From Silicimonas sp963779765 (GTDB lineage: Bacteria > Pseudomonadota > Alphaproteobacteria > Rhodobacterales > Rhodobacteraceae): a DNA stretch of 64,000 nucleotides. The stretch spans positions 310,001-374,000 of the forward strand of contig CAVZZP010000001.1 of NCBI GenBank assembly GCA_963779765.1. Reading direction: 5' to 3'. Shown one piece after another: positions 9,619 through 17,973 of the stretch (within the stretch, counting starts at the first letter, position 1; every line of letters starts with the position of its first letter). The translations under genes were made by a program, and so were the position numbers. The notes below the pieces were generated by a model. The model saw only the letters and a list, made by a program, of their open reading frames with translations, did not search any database and had not been told where the DNA came from.

Positions 9619-9635
9619 GATACAAGACTTGTATC
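9619..9635. promoter_or_regulatory. LysR-type dyad 2 (GATACAAG-A-CTTGTATC)
   Basis: A perfect 8-base inverted repeat around one base contains the ATAC-N7-GTAT (T-N11-A) pattern of LysR boxes. It lies 21 bases upstream of the LysR start codon and is the strongest candidate operator for autoregulation and for control of the divergent transporter operon. Confidence 0.6.
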
Positions 9636-9656
9636 GTTCATGGACCGGAGGCACGC

Positions 9657-10580
9657 ATGGCGACCGGTCAGTTCGAGTTCTTCCAGCTTCGATGCTTCGT
9701 CGCCGTCGCCGAGGAGCTGAACTTCCGCCGCGCGGCCGAGCGTATGCACATGACGCAGCCTCCCCTGTCGCGGCAGATCAAGCTGCTCGAGCACGCGCTC
9801 GGGCTTCTGCTGTTCGAGCGGACGAACCGCCAGGTGAGCCTGACGCCTGCGGGCGCGACGTTTCTCGTCAACGCGACGGACATCCTGCAACGGGCGGAAT
9901 ACGCCGCGCTGTCGGCGAAGCAGGCCGAGCGGGGCGAGGTCGGAGCCATCGCCATGGGATTCGTGCCGTCCGCCGCCCTCGAATTCGTCCCGCGCATCGT
10001 CAGTGCGCTGCGGCAGGCATTGCCAGGGGTGACCTTCAACCCGACCGAGATGATGAGCTACGAGATCGTCGAGGCCCTGAACAGCGGCCAGATCGACTTG
10101 GGCCTCACACGTTCGTCCGGCCGACAGACCGACCTCGAAAGCATCCGTGTCATCAGCGAAACCTTTGTCCTGGCCACGCCTTCCAGTCATCCCCTTGCGC
10201 ATAAGGACCGTCCGACCCTTGCGGACCTCGATGGCCTCGATGTCGTCGCCTACTCGACCGAACGCGGCGGCTTCGTGCGCGAGATGCAGAACGCCCTTTT
10301 CGCCGGCGCCGACGTGTCGCCGCGCGTTGCGCTCGATGTCAGCCAGACGCACTCCGTCGTCGCTCTGGTCAATCGGGGCATCGGAGTGGCCTTCGTGCCG
10401 AGTTCGACGCAGGCCATGCGCATGGCGAATGTCGTCTATCGCCACGTCGACTTGCCGGACTGGTTCCGCTCCGAGCTTTACCTCATCGCCGGACACAAGC
10501 GCCGTGTCGCGCTTCATTCGAGGGTGCGAGACATCATCCTCGACGCGCTCGGGGCCTATGCGCCTCATGTGCCCGACTAG
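9657..10580 (+). CDS. LysR-family transcriptional regulator
   Basis: This DNA-binding regulator has 307 residues. The N-terminal winged helix-turn-helix (FFQLRCFVAVAEELNFRRAA, then MTQPPLSRQIKLLEHALG) occupies about residues 5-65. The remainder is the two-lobed periplasmic-binding-like effector domain (VGAIAMGFVPSAALEFVPRI... through ...VALVNRGIGVAFVPSS). Start ATG 9657 has GGAGG six bases upstream. It is transcribed away from the dipeptide-type transporter and most likely controls it in response to the imported compound; two palindromes lie between them. Its stop is 2 bases from the end of the convergent EamA gene. Confidence 0.92.
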   Translation: MATGQFEFFQLRCFVAVAEELNFRRAAERMHMTQPPLSRQIKLLEHALGLLLFERTNRQVSLTPAGATFLVNATDILQRAEYAALSAKQAERGEVGAIAMGFVPSAALEFVPRIVSALRQALPGVTFNPTEMMSYEIVEALNSGQIDLGLTRSSGRQTDLESIRVISETFVLATPSSHPLAHKDRPTLADLDGLDVVAYSTERGGFVREMQNALFAGADVSPRVALDVSQTHSVVALVNRGIGVAFVPSSTQAMRMANVVYRHVDLPDWFRSELYLIAGHKRRVALHSRVRDIILDALGAYAPHVPD

Positions 10581-10582
10581 GC

Positions 10583-11476
10583 TCATATCTCTCGGTCCCG
10601 CCTGTTGCGCGCGCTGCGCGCCATAAGAAGCGTCGCCGCGAATATCACGCTGCCGCCGATCCATGTCGTCGCCGGTACGGTCTGCCCGAACAGCGCGAAG
10701 GCGAGGCCCGCGACGATGGGAAGGCGCAGGAAGTCGATGGGGACAAGAAGCGACGCCTCGGCCAGCGAAAAGGCCCGCGTGACCAGCGCCATGTTGATGG
10801 CGCCCAGCACGCCTTGAACCGACAGCAGCATCCACTCGACTGCCGTCGGCGTGGCCCAGACGAAGGCCGCCGGCACGATCGCGATGGGGACGGTCACCAG
10901 CAGGTTCCAGGCGACCAGCGTTTCGGTCCTGTCGCGGCCGGACATGGGCTTGAGGATAAGCTGGATGACCGCCGTCAGAAGCGCGCCCACCAGTGCAAAG
11001 GCAAGCCCGGTCGAGATCCCGCCGCCCTGCCCCGGCCGGATGACCAGCACCACGCCCACGAAGCCCACGAAGACCGCGAACACCCGCAAGGCGCGCGGTT
11101 TTTCAGCCAGGAAGACCCAGGCTCCGATGGTCACGAAGATGGGGGCGGTGAAGGCGATTGCGGTCACATCGGCGAGCGGCGCCGAGGCGAAGGCGATGAA
11201 GAACGCGATCAGCGACAGAAGCTTCAGAGCAGCTCGGAAGACGTGCAGGAATTGGAAGTTCGACGACAGGATGTCGGGATGTGCCAGGATATACGGCAGA
11301 AACACGAGGCAGCCGAACAACGCGCGGGTGAAGGCGATGATGAACGGATGCACGCCCGGAGAAAGCTGGCGCACGATCACGGCGTCGATCGCGCTCAGCA
11401 CGGCCACGCACAGCATCAGCGCGACGCCGATCAGCGCGGCGCGCTCGGTTCCGTCGGACGACACCCCTGTTGCCAT
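10583..11476 (-). CDS. EamA/DMT-family transporter
   Basis: This is a ten-helix drug/metabolite-type permease of 297 residues. The two internally repeated EamA halves are visible: the first with AIDAVIVRQLSPGVHPFIIAF and LPYILA, the second starting near STGLAFALVGALLTAVIQLI, each with five hydrophobic helices. Start ATG 11476 has GGGGAG upstream. Members export or import small metabolites, amino acids or sugars. Nothing here fixes the substrate. It sits tail to tail with the LysR gene and separate from the sugar-acid cluster, with a 230-base promoter region to its right. Confidence 0.85.
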   Translation of the reverse strand: MATGVSSDGTERAALIGVALMLCVAVLSAIDAVIVRQLSPGVHPFIIAFTRALFGCLVFLPYILAHPDILSSNFQFLHVFRAALKLLSLIAFFIAFASAPLADVTAIAFTAPIFVTIGAWVFLAEKPRALRVFAVFVGFVGVVLVIRPGQGGGISTGLAFALVGALLTAVIQLILKPMSGRDRTETLVAWNLLVTVPIAIVPAAFVWATPTAVEWMLLSVQGVLGAINMALVTRAFSLAEASLLVPIDFLRLPIVAGLAFALFGQTVPATTWIGGSVIFAATLLMARSARNRRDREI

Positions 11477-11655
11477 GCAGGCTCCCCATCTGTGCCGGAT
11501 GGCACCTGATCAGACTGTCCGCCGATAACATGGATTTGTCAAATTCAATGCGGATGAACGCCTCCGCAGAAATTGACTGCTTATTTTTACACATACTTTC
11601 AAAAAGTTAGACTGGCCTTCAGTCAACCAAAGGGCCGCCAATCTTCCATATCAAG

Positions 11656-11668
11656 TTGACAAGTTGTC
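11656..11668 (+). promoter_or_regulatory. Possible promoter/operator upstream of the sialidase-like gene
   Basis: TTGACA (11656-11661) overlaps a small palindrome, GACAA-G-TTGTC (11658-11668), about 40 bases before the sialidase-like gene. A -35 box inside an operator would suit repression by the GntR protein of this locus, but no good -10 box follows. The rest of the 11477-11706 gap is AT-richer and otherwise shows nothing clear. Confidence 0.3.
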
Positions 11669-11706
11669 CTTAGGCGCCCAGATTTTGAGCGCCAGTCAAG
11701 CTGCGG

Positions 11707-12867
11707 GTGAAGCTCGAATCGATGTCCGTACTTTCGCCTCTGATGATCGCCGACCGGATGGACGGCAGGCTCGTCGCGACGGCGGAAGGCCGTGAGGAGG
11801 CTTTGCTTCCTTCGCAATGCATCCAGAATCACGCGGCGTTTCTGTCGCACGGAAAAGACGCGCTTTACTGCCTCTGGTTCGGCGGATCGCTAGAAGGAAA
11901 GTCCGACATCTCGATCTGGCGCTCCGCTCTGCGCGACGGACTGTGGAGCGGGGCCGAACGGATTTCGGACGATCCAGTTCGCTCCGAACAGAACCCCGTG
12001 CAGTTCGACGCACCCGACGGTCGCAGGCTCATTCTTCACACCGCGCAGGAAGGCGGCAACCAGGATGCCTGCCTTATCCGTATGCGTGAGGACGGAGCGG
12101 CGCCCGTCGGCCTAGATCTGCCCAAGGGCACCTTCATCCGGGGACCGATACGGGTGCGAAGCGATGGCGCTTGGCTCCTGCCGCTCTTCCGATGCGTGCC
12201 CCGTCCCGGCGAGCGCTGGACCGGAAGCCACGACACCGCTGCGGTGGCGATCTCGACCGACGCCGGCGCGTCATGGCGCGAGGTCGAAGTGCCCGGCTCC
12301 ATCGGCTCGGTCCACATGACCCTCGTGCCACTTGGCGACGACCGCTTCGCGGCCTTCTACCGCCGCCGCCAGGCCGACTTCGTTCACCGCAGCGAAAGCG
12401 CCGACGGTGGAGAATCCTGGACCGCGCCCGAGCCGACCGACGTGCCCAACAACAATTCCTCGATCTCGGTCATCGCGCTGTCGGACGGACGTGTCGCCAT
12501 GGCCTGCAACCCGGCGAGTGCCGAGATGTACCCCGACGCCCGGCGCGCCTCGCTCTACGACGAATTGGGCGAAGGCGACGACCGCCCGAACGCCTCGGGC
12601 GGCTGCAAGCCGATCTGGGGCGTGCCTCGCGCCCCCATGACGCTCTGCTTTTCCACGGATGGCGGCCGGACCTTCCCCAAGCGCATCCTCGTCGAGGACG
12701 GCCCTGGCACCTGCCTCACCAACAACTCCGTCGACGGGCAAAACCACGAGATGTCCTATCCGTCTCTGGTCGAAGGACCGGACGGCACACTCGACCTCGC
12801 CTACACTTATTTCCGTCGCGCGATAAAACACGTCCGCATGACGCGGGCCTGGCTGGACGCCCAATGA
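11707..12867 (+). CDS. Sialidase-fold (BNR/Asp-box) protein, probably cytoplasmic
   Basis: This is a six-bladed propeller protein of the exo-sialidase superfamily, 386 residues from GTG 11707 or 381 from ATG 11722; neither start has a clear ribosome site. Three Asp-boxes are visible: STDAGASW (near residue 185), SADGGESW (near 235) and STDGGRTF (near 317), with family segments QNPVQFDAPDGR, IRGPIRVRSDGAWLLPLFR and HEMSYPSLVEGPDGTLDLAYTY. No signal peptide is present, unlike secreted sialidases, so it probably acts inside the cell. Its stop overlaps the pdxA2 start (ATGA), tying it to sugar-acid catabolism. A glycosidase or lyase acting on an imported uronic or ulosonic acid derivative is plausible but unproven. 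Confidence 0.8.
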   Translation: MKLESMSVLSPLMIADRMDGRLVATAEGREEALLPSQCIQNHAAFLSHGKDALYCLWFGGSLEGKSDISIWRSALRDGLWSGAERISDDPVRSEQNPVQFDAPDGRRLILHTAQEGGNQDACLIRMREDGAAPVGLDLPKGTFIRGPIRVRSDGAWLLPLFRCVPRPGERWTGSHDTAAVAISTDAGASWREVEVPGSIGSVHMTLVPLGDDRFAAFYRRRQADFVHRSESADGGESWTAPEPTDVPNNNSSISVIALSDGRVAMACNPASAEMYPDARRASLYDELGEGDDRPNASGGCKPIWGVPRAPMTLCFSTDGGRTFPKRILVEDGPGTCLTNNSVDGQNHEMSYPSLVEGPDGTLDLAYTYFRRAIKHVRMTRAWLDAQ

Positions 12868-13811
12868 TCGGGATTACTCTCGGCGATCCAGCGGGCGTCG
12901 GTCCCGAGATCACTTTGAAGGCCGTCGCTGCCATGAGCGAGGCCGACCGTGCGGCGACGCGCATATTCGGCTGTCGGAAGACGCTTGAGGCCGCCGAGGC
13001 CGTCGTTCACACGGGCCTGCGCCTTGGCACGGACGTCGCCCTCACCGACCTGCCCGTCGAAGGCGCACCCCTGCCCTTCGGCAAGGAGGACGCCCGTGCG
13101 GGCGACGCCGCCTTCCGCTTTGTCGAAGCCGCCGTCCGTGCGGCCCAAGCCGGAGAGATCGGCTGCATCGTCACGGCGCCCCTCAACAAGGCTGCGCTCA
13201 ATGCCGCCGGTCATCACTACGATGGCCACACGGGGATGCTCGCTGCTCTGACCGGCCAGAAGAAGGCGTGGATGATCCTCGCCTCCGAGCGTCTCAAGGT
13301 CATCCACAACTCGACCCACGTCAGCCTGCGCGATGCCATCGGACGCGCCACGACCGACTCAGTCCTCCAGACGATCCGGGTCGGGCATGAGCATCTCAGA
13401 CGCCTGGGCGTCGAGGCCCCTCGGATCGCCGTCGCGGGGATCAATCCGCACTGTGGCGAAGGCGGCCTGTTCGGAACCGAGGATACCGACCAACTCGCCC
13501 CCGCCGTCGAACTGGCGCGGGCCGAGGGCATCGACGCCCACGGACCTATCGCGGGCGACACCGTCTTTCACCGTGCCTACACGGGCCAGTTCGACCTGGT
13601 CGTCGCGCAGTACCACGATCAGGGGCACATCCCGATCAAGCTCGTCGCCTTCGACACGGCGGTGAACGTTTCGCTCGGCCTGCCGATCGATCGCACCTCG
13701 GTCGATCACGGCACGGCTTTCGACATCGCGGGGCAAGGCATCGCGGATCACGGAAACATGGAGAAGGCCATCGCCTATGCCCGGCGACTGGCTGCGGGGA
13801 GAAAGACGTGA
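12864..13811 (+). CDS. pdxA2: 4-hydroxythreonine-4-phosphate dehydrogenase family, PdxA2-type
   Basis: This NAD- and metal-dependent enzyme oxidises and decarboxylates a 4-phospho sugar acid. True PdxA works in vitamin B6 synthesis. PdxA2 paralogues beside OtnK-type kinases convert 4-phospho-D-threonate or -erythronate to dihydroxyacetone phosphate. The 315 residues open with IGITLGDPAGVGPEI and carry the metal histidines in GHHYDGHTGM, INPHCGEGG and AQYHDQGHIPIKL. The presence of a sugar-acid kinase at 17970-18995 and the operon context argue for the PdxA2 role. It overlaps both neighbours by four bases (ATGA before, GTGA after). Confidence 0.88.
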   Translation: MIGITLGDPAGVGPEITLKAVAAMSEADRAATRIFGCRKTLEAAEAVVHTGLRLGTDVALTDLPVEGAPLPFGKEDARAGDAAFRFVEAAVRAAQAGEIGCIVTAPLNKAALNAAGHHYDGHTGMLAALTGQKKAWMILASERLKVIHNSTHVSLRDAIGRATTDSVLQTIRVGHEHLRRLGVEAPRIAVAGINPHCGEGGLFGTEDTDQLAPAVELARAEGIDAHGPIAGDTVFHRAYTGQFDLVVAQYHDQGHIPIKLVAFDTAVNVSLGLPIDRTSVDHGTAFDIAGQGIADHGNMEKAIAYARRLAAGRKT

Positions 13812-14713
13812 AGCATGCGATCCACGGCGTTCATTCGGCGGCCGCAACGCCTGTCACCAGCGACGGTTCACCAGACCTGAAGCTTTTCGGCGACCATTGC
13901 CGCCGCCTTCTCGAGGACGGCTGCCACGGCATCGCCATGCTGGGCACGACCGGCGAGGCGAACAGCTTCGGCGTCAGGCAGCGCATGGACCTTGTCGAGG
14001 CCGCCATCGCGGGCGGGACACCGGCGAACGCGCTGTTGCCTGGAACGTCCACACCGGCGCTCGCCGACACCATCGAGCTGACCCGCCACGCGGTGCAGTC
14101 CGGTGCGAAGGGCGTCGTGATGCTGCCGCCCTACTATTACAAAGGCGTCAGCGACGAAGGCCTGTTCCGCTTCTATGCCCGCGTGATCGAGGCCGTTGCC
14201 GACGACCGGCTGAGGGTGGTTCTCTATCACATCCCGCAGGTCAGCCAGATCCCGCTGTCGCACGCGCTGATCGGCCGCTTGCTGGAGGCGTTCCCCGGCA
14301 TCGTCACCGGCATCAAGGACAGCTCGGGCGACATGAACAACATGCGCGCCATGTGCGAGACCTTCCCCACGCTAGGTGTCCTCGCAGGGGCAGACCCCCT
14401 GATGCTTCCGCTCTTGAGAATGGGCGGTGCCGGCTGCATCACCGCGACCTCCAACGTGCGCGCCGACGCCCTGCGCGTCGTCTGGGACGGCTGGAACGAT
14501 CCTGCCAAAGCCACCGAGGTCGAGGCCGCTCAGGCCCGGATCGACGTGTGGCGAGCGCTGTCGAACAAGTATGTCCAGCTTCCCACCGTCAAGACGATGC
14601 TCGCCAAGACGCGCAACGACATGGGCTGGCTGAACCTCATGCCCCCGCTGGTCGAACTGACCGAGGCCGAGCGGAGCGACATCTGGTCCGAGATGGACCG
14701 CCTCGGCGGCTGA
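13808..14713 (+). CDS. Dihydrodipicolinate synthase/N-acetylneuraminate lyase family aldolase
   Basis: This is a class I aldolase with a TIM barrel that forms a Schiff base with pyruvate. The 301 residues start at GTG 13808. The family signature is GIAMLGTTGEANSFGVRQRM. The catalytic lysine is in GIKDSSGDMNN, and the conserved tyrosine is in VLYHIPQ. In this operon it is unlikely to be the lysine-biosynthesis enzyme. It more probably cleaves a 2-keto-3-deoxy sugar acid to pyruvate and an aldehyde, or dehydrates one. The iron alcohol dehydrogenase starts 9 bases downstream and could handle the aldehyde. The actual substrate is unknown. Confidence 0.85.
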   Translation: MKHAIHGVHSAAATPVTSDGSPDLKLFGDHCRRLLEDGCHGIAMLGTTGEANSFGVRQRMDLVEAAIAGGTPANALLPGTSTPALADTIELTRHAVQSGAKGVVMLPPYYYKGVSDEGLFRFYARVIEAVADDRLRVVLYHIPQVSQIPLSHALIGRLLEAFPGIVTGIKDSSGDMNNMRAMCETFPTLGVLAGADPLMLPLLRMGGAGCITATSNVRADALRVVWDGWNDPAKATEVEAAQARIDVWRALSNKYVQLPTVKTMLAKTRNDMGWLNLMPPLVELTEAERSDIWSEMDRLGG

Positions 14714-14722
14714 GAGAACGAC

Positions 14723-15844
14723 ATGAACAGCGCCCGCCCGATCACCCTGCACCTGCCTAAGCGCATCGAGATCGGCTCGGGCGCAGCCGCCCGGCTCGGC
14801 ACCTGGGCGGCCGGCATGTCCCGTATCCTGGTGATCGCGCAGCCCGTGACACGCGCCATGGTTGACCGACTGGGTCTGCCCGGCACGGTCACCGTCTTCG
14901 ACGACGTACAGCCCGAGCCGAAGGACACAGACCTCGACGCCGCTCTCGACGCGGCACGCAAGGCGCGGCCCGATCTTGTCGTGGGTCTCGGCGGCGGGTC
15001 CGTGATGGACGTGGCGAAACTGGTCTCGGTCCTGTGGAACAGTGACCAGTCGCTTGAGGACGTCGCCGGACCGGACCGCGTGGCCGGCAAGGGCGCGGCG
15101 CTCGCACAGGTTGCGACCACTGCCGGGACGGGGTCCGAAGGCGGCATCCGCGCGCTTGTCACCTCTACCCGGACGGGGATGAAGGTCGCCGTGGAAAGCG
15201 CTCACATGGCGGCGGATATCGCGATCCTCGATCCCGAGCTGACGATGAGCGTGCCCGCCTCGGTGACGGCGGCCACGGGCGTCGATGCGCTGGCTCACTC
15301 AGTCGAGGCCTTCACGAACATCCGCGCCCATCCCCTCATCGACGACTATGCGAGAATGGGCATCCGGCTTGCGGGCAGGTTCCTGCGCCGCGCCGTCGAG
15401 GATGGTTCGGACGCCGAAGCGCGCGAGGGCATGTTGCTCTCATCCTTCTATGGCGGTCTGTGCCTTGGCCCCGTCAACACGGCCGCCGGGCACGCCCTTG
15501 CCTATCCGCTCGGCACGCGCGCGGGCATCCCCCACGGTTTGAGCGTGGCGCTTCTGTTCCCGGACGTCCTGGCCTTCAACGCCCCGGCCCGCCCCGAAAA
15601 GACCGCCGAGGTGCTGGACGCTCTCGGGCTTCCGGCCTCGGACGACCCGGCAACGGTTCGCGCGTCGGTCCAGGCGTTCTGCCGCGACCTGGGCATCAGG
15701 ATGTCGATGGCGGCTCACGGCGTGCAAGAGGATCAGCTTGGCGCCTGGGCAGCCGAAGCGCATGGCATCAGGCGCCTGATGGACAACAACCCTCGTGACA
15801 TGAGCGTGGCCGAGGTCGAGGCGATCTACCGCGCCGCCCTCTGA
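14723..15844 (+). CDS. Iron-containing alcohol dehydrogenase
   Basis: This is a group III NAD(P)-dependent metal alcohol dehydrogenase of 373 residues. The nucleotide-binding motif GLGGGSVMDVAK and the metal ligands are visible: Asp in AILDPEL, His in DALAHSVEAFTN, His in NTAAGHALAYPLG and His in RAGIPHGLSVALL. It is the last gene of the plus-strand sugar-acid operon. Its stop TGA abuts the complement of the opposing transporter's stop, leaving no room for a terminator. It may reduce or oxidise the aldehyde made by the preceding aldolase; maleylacetate-reductase-like chemistry is an alternative. Confidence 0.88.
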   Translation: MNSARPITLHLPKRIEIGSGAAARLGTWAAGMSRILVIAQPVTRAMVDRLGLPGTVTVFDDVQPEPKDTDLDAALDAARKARPDLVVGLGGGSVMDVAKLVSVLWNSDQSLEDVAGPDRVAGKGAALAQVATTAGTGSEGGIRALVTSTRTGMKVAVESAHMAADIAILDPELTMSVPASVTAATGVDALAHSVEAFTNIRAHPLIDDYARMGIRLAGRFLRRAVEDGSDAEAREGMLLSSFYGGLCLGPVNTAAGHALAYPLGTRAGIPHGLSVALLFPDVLAFNAPARPEKTAEVLDALGLPASDDPATVRASVQAFCRDLGIRMSMAAHGVQEDQLGAWAAEAHGIRRLMDNNPRDMSVAEVEAIYRAAL

Positions 15845-17242
15845 TCAAAAGACATAGGCGAAGACCAGCACCCAGGCCGAGAGCAGGACGAGGCAGCTTA
15901 GGGTGAAAAGGCCGTTCCATCTAAGCCCCACGCTCCAGGCCGACACCCCGGCATGGTGCGCCAGAAGAAGCTGGGTCGCCGTGAAGGGCGAACTCGCGCC
16001 GCTGATGGCCCAGCCTGCGGTCAGGGCGACCACCACCGCCGTCGGGCTGACGCCAAGCGTTTCGGCGGGAGGGATGAATGGACCTATAAGCGTGACGGCA
16101 AGGATGGGGTTCATCGCCAGTTGCCCCAGAACCGGGATGATCCATACGAAGCCTACGAGAAGCACCCAGGTCGGCAAGAGCGAGAGATCCAGCCCCAGAC
16201 CGTTCAGGACCGGCGCCAGCACCGCCGCCCCGACCGTACCGATGTAGCCCGCCATCATGATGAGGGTCATCTCGCCCGAAAACGCCGGAAGCTCTTCGAA
16301 GAAATACGTCTTGTAGCGACGACCGACCGACCACAGCGGCCGGTCGTGCCGATGTTGGAGAAGCATCCAGCCCGTCGCCATCGCGGGAACGATAACCGTC
16401 ACCAGACCGACGATGCGCACCGTCGTCACCTCATGCAGCGTGGCCACGCTGATGACGAGGATCGCCAGCAACAGGGCCAGCGGCAACATCGTCGCCCAGC
16501 TTCCTTCAGGCGGTGCGCTGCGTCCCGTCCGGGGAGACGAGACCTTCGGTTTGAAGATCGTGTCGAGCGCCCATCCCGTCCCCGCCGCGATCAGGCCGGT
16601 GACCATCGACGGCAACAGGATCCCAGCCCAGGACGTGCCGGGCACAGTCGCCGTCGAGATCGCCACGGCGAAGGAAAGCGGAGACCACGGCAGGGTCGAG
16701 ATCAGCCCACGCTCGATCGCCAGAAGCATCCGCCGCATCCGGATCGCGCGGATCTCGGGGTTCTGCTCCTCAGCCGCGCTGCTGACAGCCATAGCACCGA
16801 GAAGCTGAAGCGAGCCGTAGTTGAGAAGAAGCGTGAACGCCTGCCCGCCGGCCGTCAGGGCGAGATACCTGCGCCCCGGCGGTTGTCCTGCAAGAAAACG
16901 TCCCGCACGCCGGATCGCGGGAGAGGTCTGAGCGGCGGACTTGAGGATCGTCAGCGCCGTGAAGAAAGCCGCGATGAAGGCGGTGGTGTCGAGGGCGGCA
17001 AGGACCGTCGTCCTCCACGACGGGTTCGTGAGGGCGAGGAAGACAGTCAGAAGAGCGGCGAAGATGATGAAGGCTTTCCGCGAGGCGCGGACCTGCGGGA
17101 GGTAGACCGCGATCAGCGCAAGCGTCACGACCGGCTTCGCGTCGAGCGCCCAGGTGGCAAGACCCCATTCGTCGCAGATCACCAGGCCCGTGACGACGAA
17201 GAGAAGGGTGCCGATGGTTCGTCCGCCCCAGCTTCGCGTCAT
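15845..17242 (-). CDS. Multi-pass membrane protein, probable organic-acid transporter
   Basis: This 465-residue protein has about a dozen hydrophobic helices and few charged loops. One loop (about residues 228-245, KPKVSSPRTGRSAPPEGS) divides it into two halves. Helices rich in Gly/Pro such as LGQLAMNPILAVTLIGPF and SGASSPFTATQLLLAHHAG recall ion-transporter-superfamily carriers for carboxylates, but I cannot name a family. It overlaps the upstream GntR gene by four bases and belongs to the kinase operon, so uptake of the sugar acid degraded here is the natural guess. Start ATG 17242. Confidence 0.6.
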   Translation of the reverse strand: MTRSWGGRTIGTLLFVVTGLVICDEWGLATWALDAKPVVTLALIAVYLPQVRASRKAFIIFAALLTVFLALTNPSWRTTVLAALDTTAFIAAFFTALTILKSAAQTSPAIRRAGRFLAGQPPGRRYLALTAGGQAFTLLLNYGSLQLLGAMAVSSAAEEQNPEIRAIRMRRMLLAIERGLISTLPWSPLSFAVAISTATVPGTSWAGILLPSMVTGLIAAGTGWALDTIFKPKVSSPRTGRSAPPEGSWATMLPLALLLAILVISVATLHEVTTVRIVGLVTVIVPAMATGWMLLQHRHDRPLWSVGRRYKTYFFEELPAFSGEMTLIMMAGYIGTVGAAVLAPVLNGLGLDLSLLPTWVLLVGFVWIIPVLGQLAMNPILAVTLIGPFIPPAETLGVSPTAVVVALTAGWAISGASSPFTATQLLLAHHAGVSAWSVGLRWNGLFTLSCLVLLSAWVLVFAYVF

Positions 17243-17973
17243 CCTCGCGGACGACCCACGAACAGGCGGTCGCGCGAGCCGATAAGGTGCTGGCGCATCA
17301 GCCTCCGCGCCGCGTCGGGCTGGTGGTCGCGGATCGCGTCGTAGATCGCCGCGTGCTCTTCGAAGACCTGGACCAGCCCGTCGGGCGACGCCTTCAGCGA
17401 CTGGCCGTGGAACTGCATGCCCATCCCGATGTGGTCGGCCAGAGCTTCAAGAGCGGTCACGAAGTACCTGTTATCGCTCGCCCTTGCGATCGCGCCGTGA
17501 AAGGCGAAGTCGGCATCCTCGCGGTGTCGCTTCCGAACGGTCGCGTCCCTCATCAGGTCCAGCGCCTCGGCGATCTCAGAAAGGGTCGCGGAGCTTCGGC
17601 GCTCGGCGGCGGCAGCGGCCGCCTCGGGTTCGAGCGTGATCCGGAACTCGTAGCAGCGCGAAAGGTCGGAGATGCTTTCGAGCGTCCCGAATCCCAAGGG
17701 TTCGCGAAGGCCGATCTGGCGGATGAATGTCCCCGCCCCCTGCCGGGAGTAGACGAAGCCCTGCTCGCGCAGGCGCTGAAGCGCCTCCCGGATGACGGGG
17801 CGCGAGACCTGGAATTCGGCAGCCAGCGCATGTTCGGTCGGCAGTCTTTCGTCCGGCCCGTAGGAGCCGGACTTGATCGACCGCATCAGCCGGTCGAACA
17901 CCATGTCTGCCAGGCTCTTGCGGTTGGCAGGTGCGACGCGCAGGTCGGCGGGCTTGCGGTCGGACATGCTCAT
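17239..17973 (-). CDS. GntR-family regulator, FadR subfamily
   Basis: This 244-residue repressor has an N-terminal winged helix-turn-helix (KSLADMVFDRLMRSIKSGSY, LPTEHALAAEFQVSRPVIRE, GTFIRQ; residues 18-90). An all-helical FCD effector domain follows, with metal-binding residues in DADFAFHGAIA and the LVQVFEEHAAIYDAI helix. FadR-type regulators typically sense the acid their operon degrades. The ATG at 17973 overlaps the kinase stop as ATGA. It probably controls both arms of the sugar-acid island. A second in-frame ATG lies two codons on. Confidence 0.9.
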   Translation of the reverse strand: MSMSDRKPADLRVAPANRKSLADMVFDRLMRSIKSGSYGPDERLPTEHALAAEFQVSRPVIREALQRLREQGFVYSRQGAGTFIRQIGLREPLGFGTLESISDLSRCYEFRITLEPEAAAAAAERRSSATLSEIAEALDLMRDATVRKRHREDADFAFHGAIARASDNRYFVTALEALADHIGMGMQFHGQSLKASPDGLVQVFEEHAAIYDAIRDHQPDAARRLMRQHLIGSRDRLFVGRPRG

